Assembly: GCA_963514095.1 (NCBI GenBank)
Contig: OY741287.1
Coordinates: forward strand, 11,986,944 to 12,050,943
From: Eutrigla gurnardus
Lineage: Eukaryota > Chordata > Actinopteri > Perciformes > Triglidae
DNA: 64,000 bases
Direction: 5' to 3'
Every line of letters begins with the position of its first letter. Positions within the stretch are counted from its first letter, which is position 1. The notes below the pieces were generated by a model. That model did no database searches, had not been told where the DNA came from, and was given only the letters and a program-made list of their open reading frames with translations. This document shows positions 48,509 through 60,060 of this stretch, one piece after another. Position numbers and translations under genes: made by a program.

Positions 48509-49868
48509 GTGAGAAATGTAGGATTATCGTACCAGAGACATAAAATTATCGTATTTTGAGGGAAATTATTGTACACCCGTCATAACCAAAATAACAAGTC
48601 TATTGATGCGCTATAGTCACTCTAGTGTTGAATAGCGTCTAACATGTTCACTCATTTTCAGCGCTTCTTCTTCCAGACTGGCTCTGCTTCTTCTTAATTT
48701 TTTTTTTTTTTTCCTCACTCGTGGGGCGGGCGCAGCGGACTATTCAGCCAATCATGGCAGTTGTTCTGAGGCAAACGCATACACGTCACTCGTAGCTCAC
48801 ATTTAGAAAAGGCACTCGTTACACTGCCACCTATAGGTTCAGCATGGTTGTGACGGCACTAAAGGCGATGCGTTCAAAGTCAAAGTCTCTGGTTTTCCCA
48901 AATAACCTACTCAGCCTTTAAGTACCAAGTATTTTAATTCTACATATAGTGTTAATATAATACATTGCTAATGCTAATCGCCACATTATGTCACTATTAG
49001 AGAACTTAACCGTAATGGTAACAATAGCCGACATGCTAGCGGTTAGCTCACTAGCTAGCTACCTTAGATGGGTAAAACTGAGCTTAATGCTTCATTTGCG
49101 CTACAGATTTCACGATGTTCCCAGAATTAGCATGTTGTGTGACATCATGCGACAGAGTAAATCCAGCAGACCAGATGTAAGATTCCGGGCTCCGTGGACT
49201 CAAATCAGGATCACGAGTCGATACGAGTTGGAAAAAGCTGTCATCTTTGTTTCGCATGTTTTCACAACACTGAATATGTGTAGACCTTCATCAGTTTCAA
49301 TCTTTCAGAATGCAACCGTCGGGAGTCGAACCCATGGATGAAAATGCCTTTCCTTGCCTGGATGGGGTTGACCTTTTGACCTTCCCAAGAGCTCTGTCAC
49401 ATGTCCAAGTGAGCAGTATGTTCGGCATTACAAAACGGAGGTACAGAATCATGTTAAAAGAGACCCAGGCTCACTAACGGCTGAAAGTAATCCATCGCTC
49501 CACATGACGGAGGTTTCAATGAAAAGTTGCCTCCAGCATCACTTTGCCCAGGCCTGTCTGTAACCATGACGACGGGAAAATGAAGAGCGACGGAACAGAA
49601 AGAACGGCTCAGGTTTGCGGTACCGCGTGGGGACCCGTCAAACTGGGTGGTCCCCCTACAGACAGGAAGCAACACAGGACGACCGACTCAGCACTCTAGT
49701 TGGACATTTCACCGTTTGTGGTTTTCAACCCCACGTCTTGGTTTTCCTCGGTGGAGGGGTGTGTCGGGTGTCAAACCTTTTTGACCGTGTGTGAGATAAA
49801 GGAAGGACGGGGCTTTGATGGCCTTTTTCTGACAACAGTCCGTCGGCTGTGTGTTTGGGAGCGCGGCC
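48509..49868. other. Repeat-derived sequence and ube3a-remnant 3' flank
   Basis: A poly-T stretch lies at 48699-48713 and GGGAGTCGAACCC (tRNA box-B-like) at 49320. Part of the right side may be the 3' untranslated region of the ube3a remnant, which is read toward lower coordinates. Confidence 0.3.
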
Positions 49869-49989
49869 TCAGAGCATGCCGAACCCTTTGGTGTAGGTGA
49901 TGGCTTTGAGCAGTCTCTCCCGCAGCGTCTCCTTGCTGTTGTACTCGGGCAGCAGCAGCACGTTAAAGCAGGTGTGAGACGTTGGTAAC
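49869..49989 (-). pseudogene. ube3a: ube3a remnant, last exon
   Basis: 121 bp. Acceptor CCTGCAG|G completes the Arg codon of the previous exon. It encodes LPTSHTCFNVLLLPEYNS, then KETLRERLLKAITYTKGF and GML, stop. The HECT active-site Cys is present. Confidence 0.85.
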
Positions 49990-50621
49990 CTGCAGGACGA
50001 GATGACGGAGTTATTCATCAAATATATACATGATGGGAGCAATCTGACGTCCCTGATACTCCAGTTTATACACTTAACGTCATATTTACTAGCACATCTC
50101 AAGTTAAACAGTGTTTAGTGAGACTTTTCCTTTAGAAAATAGCGCCACCACTAACGGTTCAGGTGGAGAGTGGTATTGCAGCGCAGCAGACGGAGACAGG
50201 CTTCCACCAACAAACCAAAAACCCACTAAATGATAATACATTCAGATGGAGTTCTGAGAGAAGTTGGTGAAGAAAAGCTGCTAAAATGAGGAAGACAACA
50301 GTAAGTGTAGAAAGCTCTGGGTTGGGTTGAAGTGGTGTTTGTGGACAGAATGTTACCTTCAGTGTTTTTCTAAGAAACAGGGTGAAATATTACTTGAACA
50401 TGGATTATGTGTTGGATGAACTACAGGAGATGCTGGACAGATACAGAAAAGCATGCTGGGTCTAATGTCATCAGTATATTTGGTGGGTAATTGGAGCCAC
50501 GTTGTTATTTTCCTTGCTTTTTGAATGGAGTTCTGCTGGTACAGACACCAGTTCTTCTCCAGTTCAAACCAGCGTCTTGCGGCTCCATTCAGAGCTGCTA
50601 CATAAAGACGGCGTGGCTCAC

Positions 50622-50765
50622 CTGTCGGTGTCGGGGCCGTTCTTGGTGATGATCATCTTCAGCTTGCCCAGCCCGCCTACGGGCGCTCGGTCGGTGCCGG
50701 TGGTGAACTGCAGGAAGAGGCGCTTCTGGTCCTCCCTGAACGAGTGCAACGTCTCCCAGAACTCC
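50622..50765 (-). pseudogene. ube3a: ube3a remnant, penultimate exon
   Basis: 144 bp, acceptor CTCGCAG|G, donor GACAG|GTGAGC. It encodes EFWETLHSF, QKRLFLQFTTGTDRAPVGG and LGKLKMIITKNGPDTD of the HECT C-lobe. Confidence 0.85.
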
Positions 50766-50875
50766 CTGCGAGTCATCAAATGGACATCCCAACAGTCTGA
50801 GTCTCTGAGGAGCGACTTGTAGACGTTCCGTGTGTTTAACCCATACATGCTGCACCGACAAAAACTCTTCCTTAC

Positions 50876-50949
50876 TTGATGATTGGAGAATCTCTGTTGT
50901 ATCCTCCGTCGTACTCCATCGTTTCTTCCAGTGCGTGGAAGTCCAGGTT
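50876..50949 (-). pseudogene. ube3a: ube3a remnant, third-last exon
   Basis: 74 bp, acceptor GAAAACAG|A, donor ATCAA|GTAAGG. It encodes NLDFHALEETMEYDGGYNRD and SPII. The split Lys codon is completed by the next exon. Confidence 0.82.
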
Positions 50950-51196
50950 CTGTTTTCTTCACCCAACATTCAAAAAAGACATCAATCAGCTACTCCACTT
51001 GTGTAACATGAGCTAAACGGCCTGATGGTCCTGAAGAAGACCTGCTCCAGTAGGCTGCATCAGAGGGAGCCAGTCTTCCTAACGCCACGGCAACAATAAG
51101 ACCTCCGAGTCCTGTGGACCGTACGGCGAGAGCTCAAGAAGGTTTGTCTCACCTTTCGGTTTTCATTGGTCACTGGAATCTTGTCCCCGTTTTCCC

Positions 51197-51875
51197 TTCA
51201 ATCATACATGACTTACGACATCACTTCCTGCTATTCTTCATTCCCATTTCAATACTGCTGCATCACATTTCAACAGAAACCTATGAATGCAACGTGCAAA
51301 TCATATGTGGCATCAATCTGTTCAATAGATTTACATTACCGAGCTAAATGTGTCCAATGGACGGATCAAAAGAAGGCCATCGTTTGGATTAAAGAGGTCT
51401 TTTTTTATTCAACAGGTCACTTTTACACTCGTTTCACCTCCGTGATGCTCTCCACATATTCAGGCTGTTGGAATGAAATTCAGGATCGAATGTCATTCAA
51501 ATAGGAAACAAAATCTAAACTAATCAAATGCTAACAAATAATAATCCAATGTGTTAGCAAAACCCACCCTCCTCACCTTGGCCTACCCACATAAAGGGAT
51601 GCCTTTGTGCCCTGTAACCATGGCAACGGACACACGGCGTCCTCCGGAGAACGGCAACGTGGTTGTAATTTCTGTTAAAGTTGACTATTTGACGTCATTC
51701 ACTTTGTAATACAACACTTCACTAAGCTTTACGTTTAACTAAGCTAGAAAGCTGTCGCCTGTTGGGAACTCTACATATTTACTGGAAATGTTTTTGGAAC
51801 GCCCTCTAGTGGACAAGACGTAACACAACCACGATAATGGCATTGACTATGGATTTACACATGCTAATATTGAAC
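51197..51875. other. No gene recognised; CTCF-like motif
   Basis: Former intron or flank of the ube3a remnant. On the minus strand CCACTAGAGGGCG (51800-51812) matches the CTCF core closely. Confidence 0.3.
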
Positions 51876-52353
51876 TAGGGCTGAAACGATTCCTCGAGTT
51901 ATTCGAGTAACTCGATTCTAAAAAATGCTCGAGACAAAAACTGCCTCGAAGCTTCTTAAATTCCTATCTCGCGCATTATGCCGCTGCTCAGCAGGGAACA
52001 TTGTTCCACACGGACCGTTTTTCAGGAGTCCTGGGCTGCAGAGTGCAACCATTTAGGATGCACATGCGACCAAAAATCAGTGAAGTGCGGCTTAAATGTG
52101 TTCCTTGGTCGCACCGGAGCTCCAGCGGGTCTATCTAGCGTCTTTCCCCCCACAGCATACAGATGAATCACCACGGTCTGAGCCAATCAGAGGCCGAGTA
52201 TGTGCGGGCCTTCAACTCTGATTGGCTCTGACCCCGGTTGAAAAGTTTTTTTCATACAGAAAGTTGACATGCCCGTAACACTTGTCTCCCCTCGCGCCGT
52301 AAGATCCCGGTCCTGTCTCACGCGTCTCCGTCCAAGACGGTGTCGCAGCCCTA
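51876..52353. mobile_element. hAT MITE, 478 bp
   Basis: The ends are TAGGGCTGAAACG and, on the other strand, TAGGGCTGCGACA. It is flanked by TATTGAAC/TACTGAAC (8 bp, one mismatch), as for hAT elements. It has no transposase. Confidence 0.85.
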
Positions 52354-52936
52354 TACTGAACCAAATATGGATTTACATTTGAACAGGATTAAAGAGACAC
52401 ATTGACAGCTCCACTTCATATAGGTGCTTCATTTGTTAGATGGTATTTTAATACACTTTATATTCACCATCAGTGACAACAAACACCAGTTGTTCCTGCA
52501 AGCAGCCTGTTTGGCCTCCCTCCTTATGTCTCCTTATGTCTCTCTCTCTCTCTCTCTCTCGCCTGAAATTCAAAACAACCATTTCCTGACAGTGTGCTTC
52601 AAATATGACATTTATTTACATGAGTTGTATTGAAATAATTACATGAACACTAAATGTCTACATCACTGATCTCATTGAAATAACAAAAATAGGCATATAT
52701 AGCATAATAACACAATTAAACATATAATATTAATGACTTTCACATATGTCAACATGCACACAGAGCCTTTATAGTTACACATATGTAACAGTGTAAATAA
52801 TGAATTTGTTATTTTGTTAAATTCCTGTCAAACTTGGGACTGCAACCAACGGTTTTATTTTGAAAATGTACTTTATTTTGAAAGTCCACAGCGGATGTTT
52901 GCGTTACGCTTAATGCTGGGCATTTGGTTTAGCGCT
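52354..52936. other. AT-rich, no gene recognised
   Basis: A short (TC)n run lies at 52541-52560. Nothing else was identified. Confidence 0.4.
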
Positions 52937-53540
52937 CAGAAGCGAGTAACGTTACGCTGTGGGTGAGTTACCATTCTGTTCGCTCGGACATCACGATAAT
53001 TATAAATGCAAACTATGTTTTCATATTGTTATATTATTATGTAGACTCGGTCAGCATTTAATGTGTATAATTGCTTATTAAGCGTAAGTCTTGTAAAACT
53101 CGTAGTTTGACTGTTTTATGAAGAATTGTTGCCGTAATATGTGTGAATGTGATTTAAGCTAGCTACCAGCAGCACGAGGTGTACGTGACCTGCGTACTCT
53201 CATCTCTCTCATGCGGAGCTCTTCTTTTGTAGGTCGAGGAACAGACTGACATCTTTCATTGACACGCTGGTTGTGTGTTGTTCCCATGTTTCAGGTATGT
53301 TTGTTTGTATTGTTGAATGTAAAATATTCTGTGTTATATGTGAATGTGTAACGGTCCACTATGTGCCAGTCTCTCTTGCTCTCTGCGTTGTATATGTAGA
53401 CCTGCACCTGCACATGGGGAAACCAGTGTGTCAAAGACAGCACGTCAGCATCACAGACAGAGACACAAGCAGCCCTACACAACACATAATAAATGAGAAC
53501 GGAGGGCTAGCATCAGAGACAACGTAAAATAAGCTACGCA
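52937..53540 (+). other. Candidate spliced transcription unit (three short exons)
   Basis: Exon A (52937-52962, upstream end unknown) ends CTGTGG|GTGAGT. Exon B (53233-53294) lies between TTTTGTAG and GTATGT. A third block starts after GTATATGTAG at 53399 and ends near AATAAATGAG (53490). Exons A and B occur joined without the intron at 57036-57123, which supports the splicing. The coding potential is unclear, so it may be a non-coding RNA or repeat leader. Confidence 0.5.
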
Positions 53541-53825
53541 TAAGCTAGCATTGAGCTCTGCGCCTGAACTTAATAATTTACCTGACGCCAAATAAACGGC
53601 GTTCATTTCTCAATTAGATAACAAAAATACAGTAAACTAAAGTGATGTGTTGTGGGCTTTATGTACGGTGGCCCAGAGGTGTCAGGCCAAATACAAAAGC
53701 TGCAACACAAATACAAAAGCTACAACACAAATACAAAAGCCACAACGGAAGTGACCTAAAACACGGATAAACTCAACTTCCCAAAATGCATTGCAACTCG
53801 TCTGACTTCTGAAAAGTTTTGGATA

Positions 53826-55010
53826 ATGGCGGACGATTGCGGTGATTCTGGCGACAGTCAGCAACAAACCGCGTACACATGTAAGTATACTGTAACATGA
53901 TTTTTATGTTTCCAGCTGACTTTTAAATCGTATTGATAATGAACGTTACTTTATTGTTGTTGGAATTGTACGTTAACGTTACTAATCGAAGGTCCTGCTA
54001 GCCGGCTAGCCTACAGACGGTAATTTACCACAGAGGTTAGCGAGCGTAACCGAAGCAGCAAATGTGCCGTTTTTAACGACGTTAACTAAAAAGATAGTGC
54101 TTATGTTAAAACGTGGTTATATATTTACTAACGGTGGTAAATAACACGGTGCATCATTGTTCGTTAAAGGGAGGGATGCAGACACCGAGCGCCTCATCCG
54201 GTGGAGGGAACGATGAGGAGAAGTTCACCGGCAGGAGGAATGCTGCTCTGAGAGGCTTCATTTAAGAAAATGTGGTGTTAAATGTTATAATTCTCATATG
54301 CAGGGCTTAAGTACTACTGGTGCATATTTAGCTACTCAATGATATAAGGTTGAACATCAGCGTATATAGATGGGAGATGTCCTGCTCTCCTGAGATGTCT
54401 ACCTGAAACGTTCTGTTGAACAGCAAGAAATCATCAATGTGCTGTAACACTTTTCTATGTACTGTTCTTCATATAGGATGTTTCTTAAAGAACAGGGGTG
54501 GAGGGAAGGTGGAGATGGATGAGCTAAGAAGAAGTGGGAGACCCTCAAGCAGAAATACAAGGTGAGTTGGAAGCAGTTTAAAGTATTGAACTCTACATGC
54601 TTGATGTGAAGCATAAAAGAAACAAGATGAAGTTGTCTTTCTTATTAATAACCAGGCAAAGTCGGTGCTGGGTAATATCTACAATGTGTTAAAACATCAG
54701 AGTCCATTAAGTTGGTCCCATGTGGAACAGTATTACAGTACATATTATAATATATGACTAGTGGTGAATAGTTGATCTAAACAATGATTACAAGAAGTGT
54801 TTGTATATGTTGTTTAAAGGAACTGACAGTGTCAGCACTGAGGGAGGAGAGGTCACTGCTGCACACTGGAAGTGTTTGTTGTCATGGATGAGGTGATGGA
54901 GCAAAGACCTGCTATTACCCCACTACACCCCATCTCCTCAGCCATGATGCCAACCACTGCAGCAGGGTCTCTCCTCCAGAGCAGGAGGGAAATAGACCTG
55001 CAGGCCTAAA
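53826..55010 (+). pseudogene. Myb/SANT-like (MSANTD-type) protein gene remnant
   Basis: Exon 1 (53826-53880) encodes MADDCGDSGDSQQQTAYT with donor ACAT|GTAAGT. A later exon (from about 54170) encodes RDADTERLIRWRE, then after a one-base shift NDEEKFTGRRNAALRGF. A further one (about 54477-54560) encodes AKKKWETLKQKYK and ends at a GTGAGT donor. The last (from about 54820) encodes GGEVTAAHWKCFVVMDEVME and stops near 55010. This order (trihelix-like DNA-binding domain, then a W-centred linker) fits MSANTD proteins carried by DNA transposons. Frameshifts and a stop make it inactive. Confidence 0.6.
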
Positions 55011-55242
55011 ACATGAGTCAACAATGATATATATTCAGATATTTATTATTTAGATTTGTACAGATCATCAGATATATTCCTAAAACATTTAACAGGAAAC
55101 ATTTGACTGTAAGAACTTCTACCGTGTGGTTTTACTTATAAACTGCACTACTGATAAACAAAAATAAAACCTCAACAATAATCATGTTCCTGCAACACAG
55201 GGAACTGGACATTTGGAGCAGACACTGCAGCTGCGAGCCTCT

Positions 55243-55370
55243 GAGGATGTCCCAGGACTGCTGGAGACCCTGAGGATGTCCCAGGACTGCTGGAGACTCT
55301 GACGATGTCCCAGGACTGCTGGAGCCTCTGAGGATGTCCCAGGACTGCTGGAGACTCTGAGGATATAAAA
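55243..55370. repeat. 29-bp minisatellite, about four copies
   Basis: GAGGATGTCCCAGGACTGCT recurs at 55243, 55272, 55301 (one change) and 55330, exactly 29 bp apart. Confidence 0.92.
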
Positions 55371-56639
55371 AGTATAGTATAAAAAATGACTTAAAATTGC
55401 AGGTGTTTTTTTGTGTGTTAAAAGTGCATAAAGTTCCAATTAAAGTCCATCATGGTTGAGAAGTCTGACTGCCTGCAGGAAAAAGCTCTTCCTCAGTGTC
55501 TGTCCTGGCCTTTATGCAGCGTTGATGTCTCCCCGACTGCAGCAGGGTAAAGAAGAGATTTTCCTGGCTCTCAGCCTCACCCTCTTGCTGTACGTTTCCT
55601 CCAGCGTGGTGAGGGATGCCTTGATACCCTCTGCAATGCAGCTCGGTCCCGTGCAGTGCAGCTTCCATAGCAGGCTGAGGTACAACCTGTGAGGATGCTC
55701 TCAATGGCTGCGGAGTAGAAGGTCCTCAGGATGGAGGGGGAGACCTTAAACTTCCTCAGCCGCCGGAGAAATTACGTAAACTATATATAAGGTATGTTCT
55801 GTTAGTAAGCAGTGGACGAGGTTCTCCTTGGAACGCCTTGAAAGACGGAGGTCCTTCCTTAAATCCCCTCCCCCAGCGGGGGAACATGAGGATTGACCTG
55901 CAGTACAGCCCTCTGGCACCAACCTGTAAGAGAAAACACAAGATATTACATTTATTCTGAATGTTTTCCTGTTAATTTGTTGATGAACAGTACTTATTTC
56001 TTATCATACACGTATTGCAACCTGTATATATAACATGGATTATTTGTCTAATAAATGATTCACTAATAGCCCACTACTTGTTTTTTTTATCCCACCAAAC
56101 TCATACATGATATTAAAACGGCTTATATTAGCCTACATGTCTGTTGATTTTGTTTATGCATGCATATGCCTGTCTATTCATAATCAAATAATAGAAGAAC
56201 TTGTTTAACCAGATAAGTGATATTACTTACTTCAGAGGGAAATCCAAATTCCATGTATGTGAATAATGTAGCTCCTCCGACGGCCGATTTCCTCCGTCGT
56301 CTCGGTGAAGGTGCTGGTGTTCCGTGGTCAGAGGAATAATACAATCTATGAACATTAATGATCGATAAAAGCTGCTTAATAGTTGCAATCGATGGCGAGT
56401 GAAAACAGCTACTCAGGTAAGAGGAAGAAAGCGAGAGCGCACATATATAAAAAACTGTAGAAAACATTTGACAATGGTAGTTTGACTGAAAAAATATTTT
56501 GAAATATTTAATTAAGTGTAATCCTAATCATGCTTTATATTTTGATAAGTAATGTCCATTAAATGGGAGCTAGAACCAAAATCAATTCAGTTATGTGAGA
56601 GAAGATGAGAACGAGATGTCAATAAAGTAAAAAAAAAAA
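55371..56639. other. Interior of the 3.1-kb transposon, no clear gene
   Basis: The text at 55460-55740 (GCAGGAAAAAGCTCTTCCTC ... GCTGAGGTACAACCTGTGAG) resembles a dispersed fish repeat. A 97-codon minus frame at 56174-56467 has no recognised motif. Confidence 0.35.
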
Positions 56640-57035
56640 AAAATGTAGTATGAGATGTGTTTGAGGTCACTTCCGTTGTGGCTTTTGTATTTGTGTTGCG
56701 GCTTTTGTATTTGTGTTGTGACTTTTGTATTTGGCCTGACACCTCTGGGCCACCGTATTTATGGCACTTCAGCTTGCAATTATCCCTGCAGCGTTTAGCA
56801 TGTGATTTACCGCAGCAGTTTCCACACGTTCTGCTGTGGATTACCCATAAATCACTTCTTTTAACCCTGTGCCGCAATGCAACATTGACACCAGCAGATG
56901 GCACTGTCCCCATTTATGCAGGCATTTTAACAGACTATTTACAACCCGTTACAAATGCAGGCCTTTATGATCTTTTGTGTTTTATATTTTATTTTCAAGT
57001 ATGCTAAAAAATGTTATCACTATACGATCACTGTG

Positions 57036-57123
57036 CAGAAGCGAGTAACGTTACGCTGTGGTTCGAGGAACAGACTGACATCTTTCATTGACACGCTGGT
57101 TGTGTGTTGTTCCCATGTTTCAG
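57036..57123 (+). repeat. Intronless fusion of the 52937-52962 and 53233-53294 exons
   Basis: 57036-57061 equals 52937-52962, and 57062-57123 equals 53233-53294 except for its first base (T for G). The 270-bp intron is absent and the junction falls exactly at the splice sites. Following text (TTGCAGCAATAAACAAG) differs from the genomic sequence after exon B. Confidence 0.88.
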
Positions 57124-58803
57124 TTGCAGCAATAAACAAGTCCAGTGGTCCATCCAACCGGTCTCGTCTAAGTTCATAGCAGCAGAGCAAAATCAACAAG
57201 GTCACACATACAGAACAGGGCCTTACTGTTATGCATCTTTAACTTGTTCCATGTAATGGCAAACATTGGCCAGCAGATGTCGCCATATTTAACTGGATCC
57301 AAACACTGAACGTTTCCACACATTGCTTCGTATTGATTCAGTGGTTCAGAAAGCTTCGGTTTCTCCGTCACTACGTGTTGAACCGTCGTTAATAGAAGTG
57401 ACGAGTTAACGGAAAGAACCCCGCAGAGAAGTACAACGTCGTCATCTGGTGTTTGGGTGGAGTTGTTCAGTTCCACTCCTTTAACGGCTACTTGTGTAGC
57501 TAGCTAGCATCGAAACAAAAGCCCAATCCCGACGTCCCCCCTCACGGACTCACGCACTTTGATGCACGTTCACGTTAGGTCCCTGAGGGTTCAGGTCTTA
57601 GACCTTAGGGGGGACATTGGCATTTGGCCCAAGATGTCGCCCGTCTGGTCATTTCTCCGTTGTTGTCATGGCAACATGTGACCTTTATGGGATGCTTTCA
57701 TACGGTTGTGCTGACATGAAGTGCAGACTGACGGATCCATACAGAATCATTCTAAAGTCAATCACTGTTTCAACTACAGTCCTGTGGAACATCGCACACA
57801 TATTAGACAGTATATATAGCAATAATAACAATAATTATAATAATAATAAGCAGGACACCACAGGGAGTCGGACCCCATCTCAGTAAACTGAAAATACCAT
57901 CACCAGTGTCTTTTTATCTTATTACTGCCATTATTTATTCCTTAATATTATATTTATAAATGATAGATTCCACTCAAAGTGGTCCAAGACTGATCACATG
58001 ATGACGTGAAACTACTTGAATTTAAAAACTGGCAAAGTGATTGAGAACAATGATTTGACACGTTGGAGTCAAACATTTCTTTACAACATTAAAGAGACCA
58101 ATCGGAAACGGAGACAGACTTTGGACTTTTGATTGGAGGAACTGTTTGGTCCCAGAATGCTCTCTGCCAACTCGTCAGCTGTTTGCTCTCAGCTGGAACA
58201 CAAAAACAAACAATATGACAAAGTTCACAAATATTGCTGTAAATATGGTAAAAAGTGACTTTAAAATACTCACCACTTTTTTAACCGTTAGGAGCTAAAT
58301 GTGTCAACATGTAGCCGTTCATTTCAGAGAGTGTCACGTGAAAAAACAGACAGATACATCACATGATGTAATATATATGTATTTATTTACATTTGCACAA
58401 AGATTCCAGAGGAGCAGTCGTTGGATGTGAGGATTCCTCCATGTTGGACTTCACCACTAAGAGCCCTGTTCCATGTTATTCTTGTACTATGGGGAGCTTT
58501 GCTCCGTTCTATTGACTGGAACACTGTTGATGATGTGAGCCTTACCGTTACACTGAGCCTGCTAGCACTGCTAGTTCACTGGACCATAGATTACCATCCG
58601 CATGAACACCTGGGTGATTCATGCATCTGGTTTTAAGTCCAAACACTGGGACTACTATCACTGCCATGCACCAGCATTTTCCAAACACAAACAGTCCTTA
58701 AGCTCTTGCTTTGACTTCATGATAGAATTGTGAATAAGTAGTGAACGGCACGTCGTAGTCTGTCTTCTCTTTAGTCTGTCTTCACAAATCTCAAACAAAC
58801 CAA
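57124..58803. other. No gene recognised; dispersed repeat copy 2 inside
   Basis: 57815-57960 matches the repeat at 47590-47740. The text at 58420-58640 (CTTGTACTATGGGGAGCTTT, GAACACTGTTGATGATGTGAGC) looks like a conserved or repeated transcript end, but no ATG-started frame fits. Confidence 0.35.
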
Positions 58804-60060
58804 CACTGCAAAAACAGCCCTTCTAGAAAGAAGTAAAATTTTCTCATATTCAATCAAATTATCTTGTATCAAGCAAAAAAATCTGCCAATGGGGTAAGCT
58901 TTTTTTGCTTGACAAGCAATTCTTAAAATAAGCCCAAATTTCTTAGCTCCGAAACACTAAAATGAGACTTTAAACTAGACAGAAAATCTTAAACTAATCC
59001 AAATTCTTCTAAAACAAGCAATGAAAAAAACACTAATTCAAGATTAAATTACTCAAAATTAGAATTTAAGTCTCTTTACTAATTTAAGAAATTACACCTT
59101 AATCTGGGATTGATAATGAGCATAAAAGTAGTTAAAATAAGACATAATTTCTTAAAACAGCATAACAAATATAAAAGTGATGTCTTAAATCAAGATATCA
59201 CAACTTTCTCAGTTTTTTTTTTTTTTTTTTTATGGCTGGAGTGCCATGCAAGCCTTTTTTTATTTTTTATTATGAGAGAGACAGTGTGGAAAGGGGAGAT
59301 AGAGGGGGAAGACATGCGCGAAGGAGATTGCCGGGCTGGGAGTGGAACCACTGATCTCCGCGTCAAGGCTGAGCCTCCGTACATGGGGCGGCTGCTTTAT
59401 CCACTGCGCCACCGGCTGAGCCTCCGTACGTGGGGCGGCTGCCTTATCGACTGCGCCACCGACCGCCCCAGTTAATTTTTTTTATTAACTTTGCAATACA
59501 ATTGCTCAATTCAACATCCAAAAAAAAAGGGCACTTCTGCATTCCAGATCCATCATAATCAAACAGATTGAAAAGCCAGTTCTGATTTGAACCTCACTAT
59601 CAAAATAATAATACATCAATTATTGTAGCAGCATAGCAACTAAACATCATGTTGCAGCTGGTTTGCAGCATAATATCCCATATGGTTTTCAATCTCACCA
59701 AGCAACTGTCCTGTAATGAAAATGAAAATATTAATAATAAAAACTTTTGTCCTTGTTTCATGGCATTCTTGAATTGAGATGTTGTGCAAATGGTCTTACT
59801 CTTAAAATAAGGCAAATAATCTTGGTGCCCCGCTGGGTTTGATCGTAAAACATTTTTATACTCTTTTTCTGGTTCATTCTAGCTCAAAATTAGCTGGAAT
59901 ATCTTATCAAGAAAAAGTAAGGCATACTTTCTTAAAATGAGATATTTTTTCTAATGCAAAACTTGCTTGACAAGATTAATATTCTTTTTGGACAAAAAAT
60001 AAGACTTATTTTCTTGATACAAGGCTTTTTTTACTTTCTTGAAATTCCATTTTTGCAGTG
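58804..60060. mobile_element. CACTG-ended element (CACTA/EnSpm-like MITE), 1257 bp
   Basis: The ends are CACTGCAAAAACAGCC and, on the other strand, CACTGCAAAAATGGAATTTC. It is flanked by AA on both sides. The interior has many TTCTTAAAATAAG-type short inverted motifs near both ends, as in subterminal repeats. It has no transposase. A SINE is inserted at about 59212-59469. Confidence 0.7.
59212..59469 (-). mobile_element. tRNA-derived SINE with duplicated head
   Basis: The minus strand starts GGGGCGGTCGGTGGCGCAG, with box A (GGTGGCGCAGTCGATAAGG) and box B (GTGGTTCCACTCCC), and ends in poly-A (T-run at 59212-59231). The head is tandemly duplicated: GGCTGAGCCTCCGTAC recurs at 59367 and 59414, 47 bp apart, giving two A boxes. 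Confidence 0.75.

Larger units (their letters stand above)
49869..51196 (-). pseudogene. ube3a: ube3a (HECT E3 ubiquitin ligase) 3' remnant
   Basis: Exons at 51153-51196 (GDKIPVTNENRK, donor AAAG|GTGAGA), 50876-50949 (NLDFHALEETMEYDGGYN), 50622-50765 (EFWETLHSFREDQKRLFLQF ... VGGLGKLKMI) and 49869-49989 (LPTSHTCFNVLLLPEYNS ... GFGML) match the UBE3A C-terminus in order. The last three join in frame with GT-AG sites and keep the HECT catalytic cysteine (SHTCFN). The exon expected between 51153 and 50949 is missing, an in-frame TGA interrupts MYD*RENG at about 51197, and no earlier exon was found. It is most likely a truncated duplicate, since UBE3A normally spans many exons. Confidence 0.82.
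53664..56757 (+). mobile_element. 3.1-kb DNA transposon with 21-bp repeats in its inverted ends
   Basis: Both ends start TACGGTGGCCCAGAGGTG and run inverted for about 94 bp. Each contains three 21-bp units (AAATACAAAAGC...CAACAC) and ends near ACGGAAGTGACCT. It is flanked by the 6-bp duplication TTTATG (53658-53663, 56758-56763). Inside are remnants of a Myb/SANT-like protein and a 29-bp minisatellite. The superfamily is not assigned; no DDE transposase was recognised. Confidence 0.85.

Noticed and set aside
58421..58636. 71-codon frame with hydrophobic stretch
   Set aside because: It starts at TTG, not ATG, has no splice context, and the region looks like an untranslated or repeated sequence.
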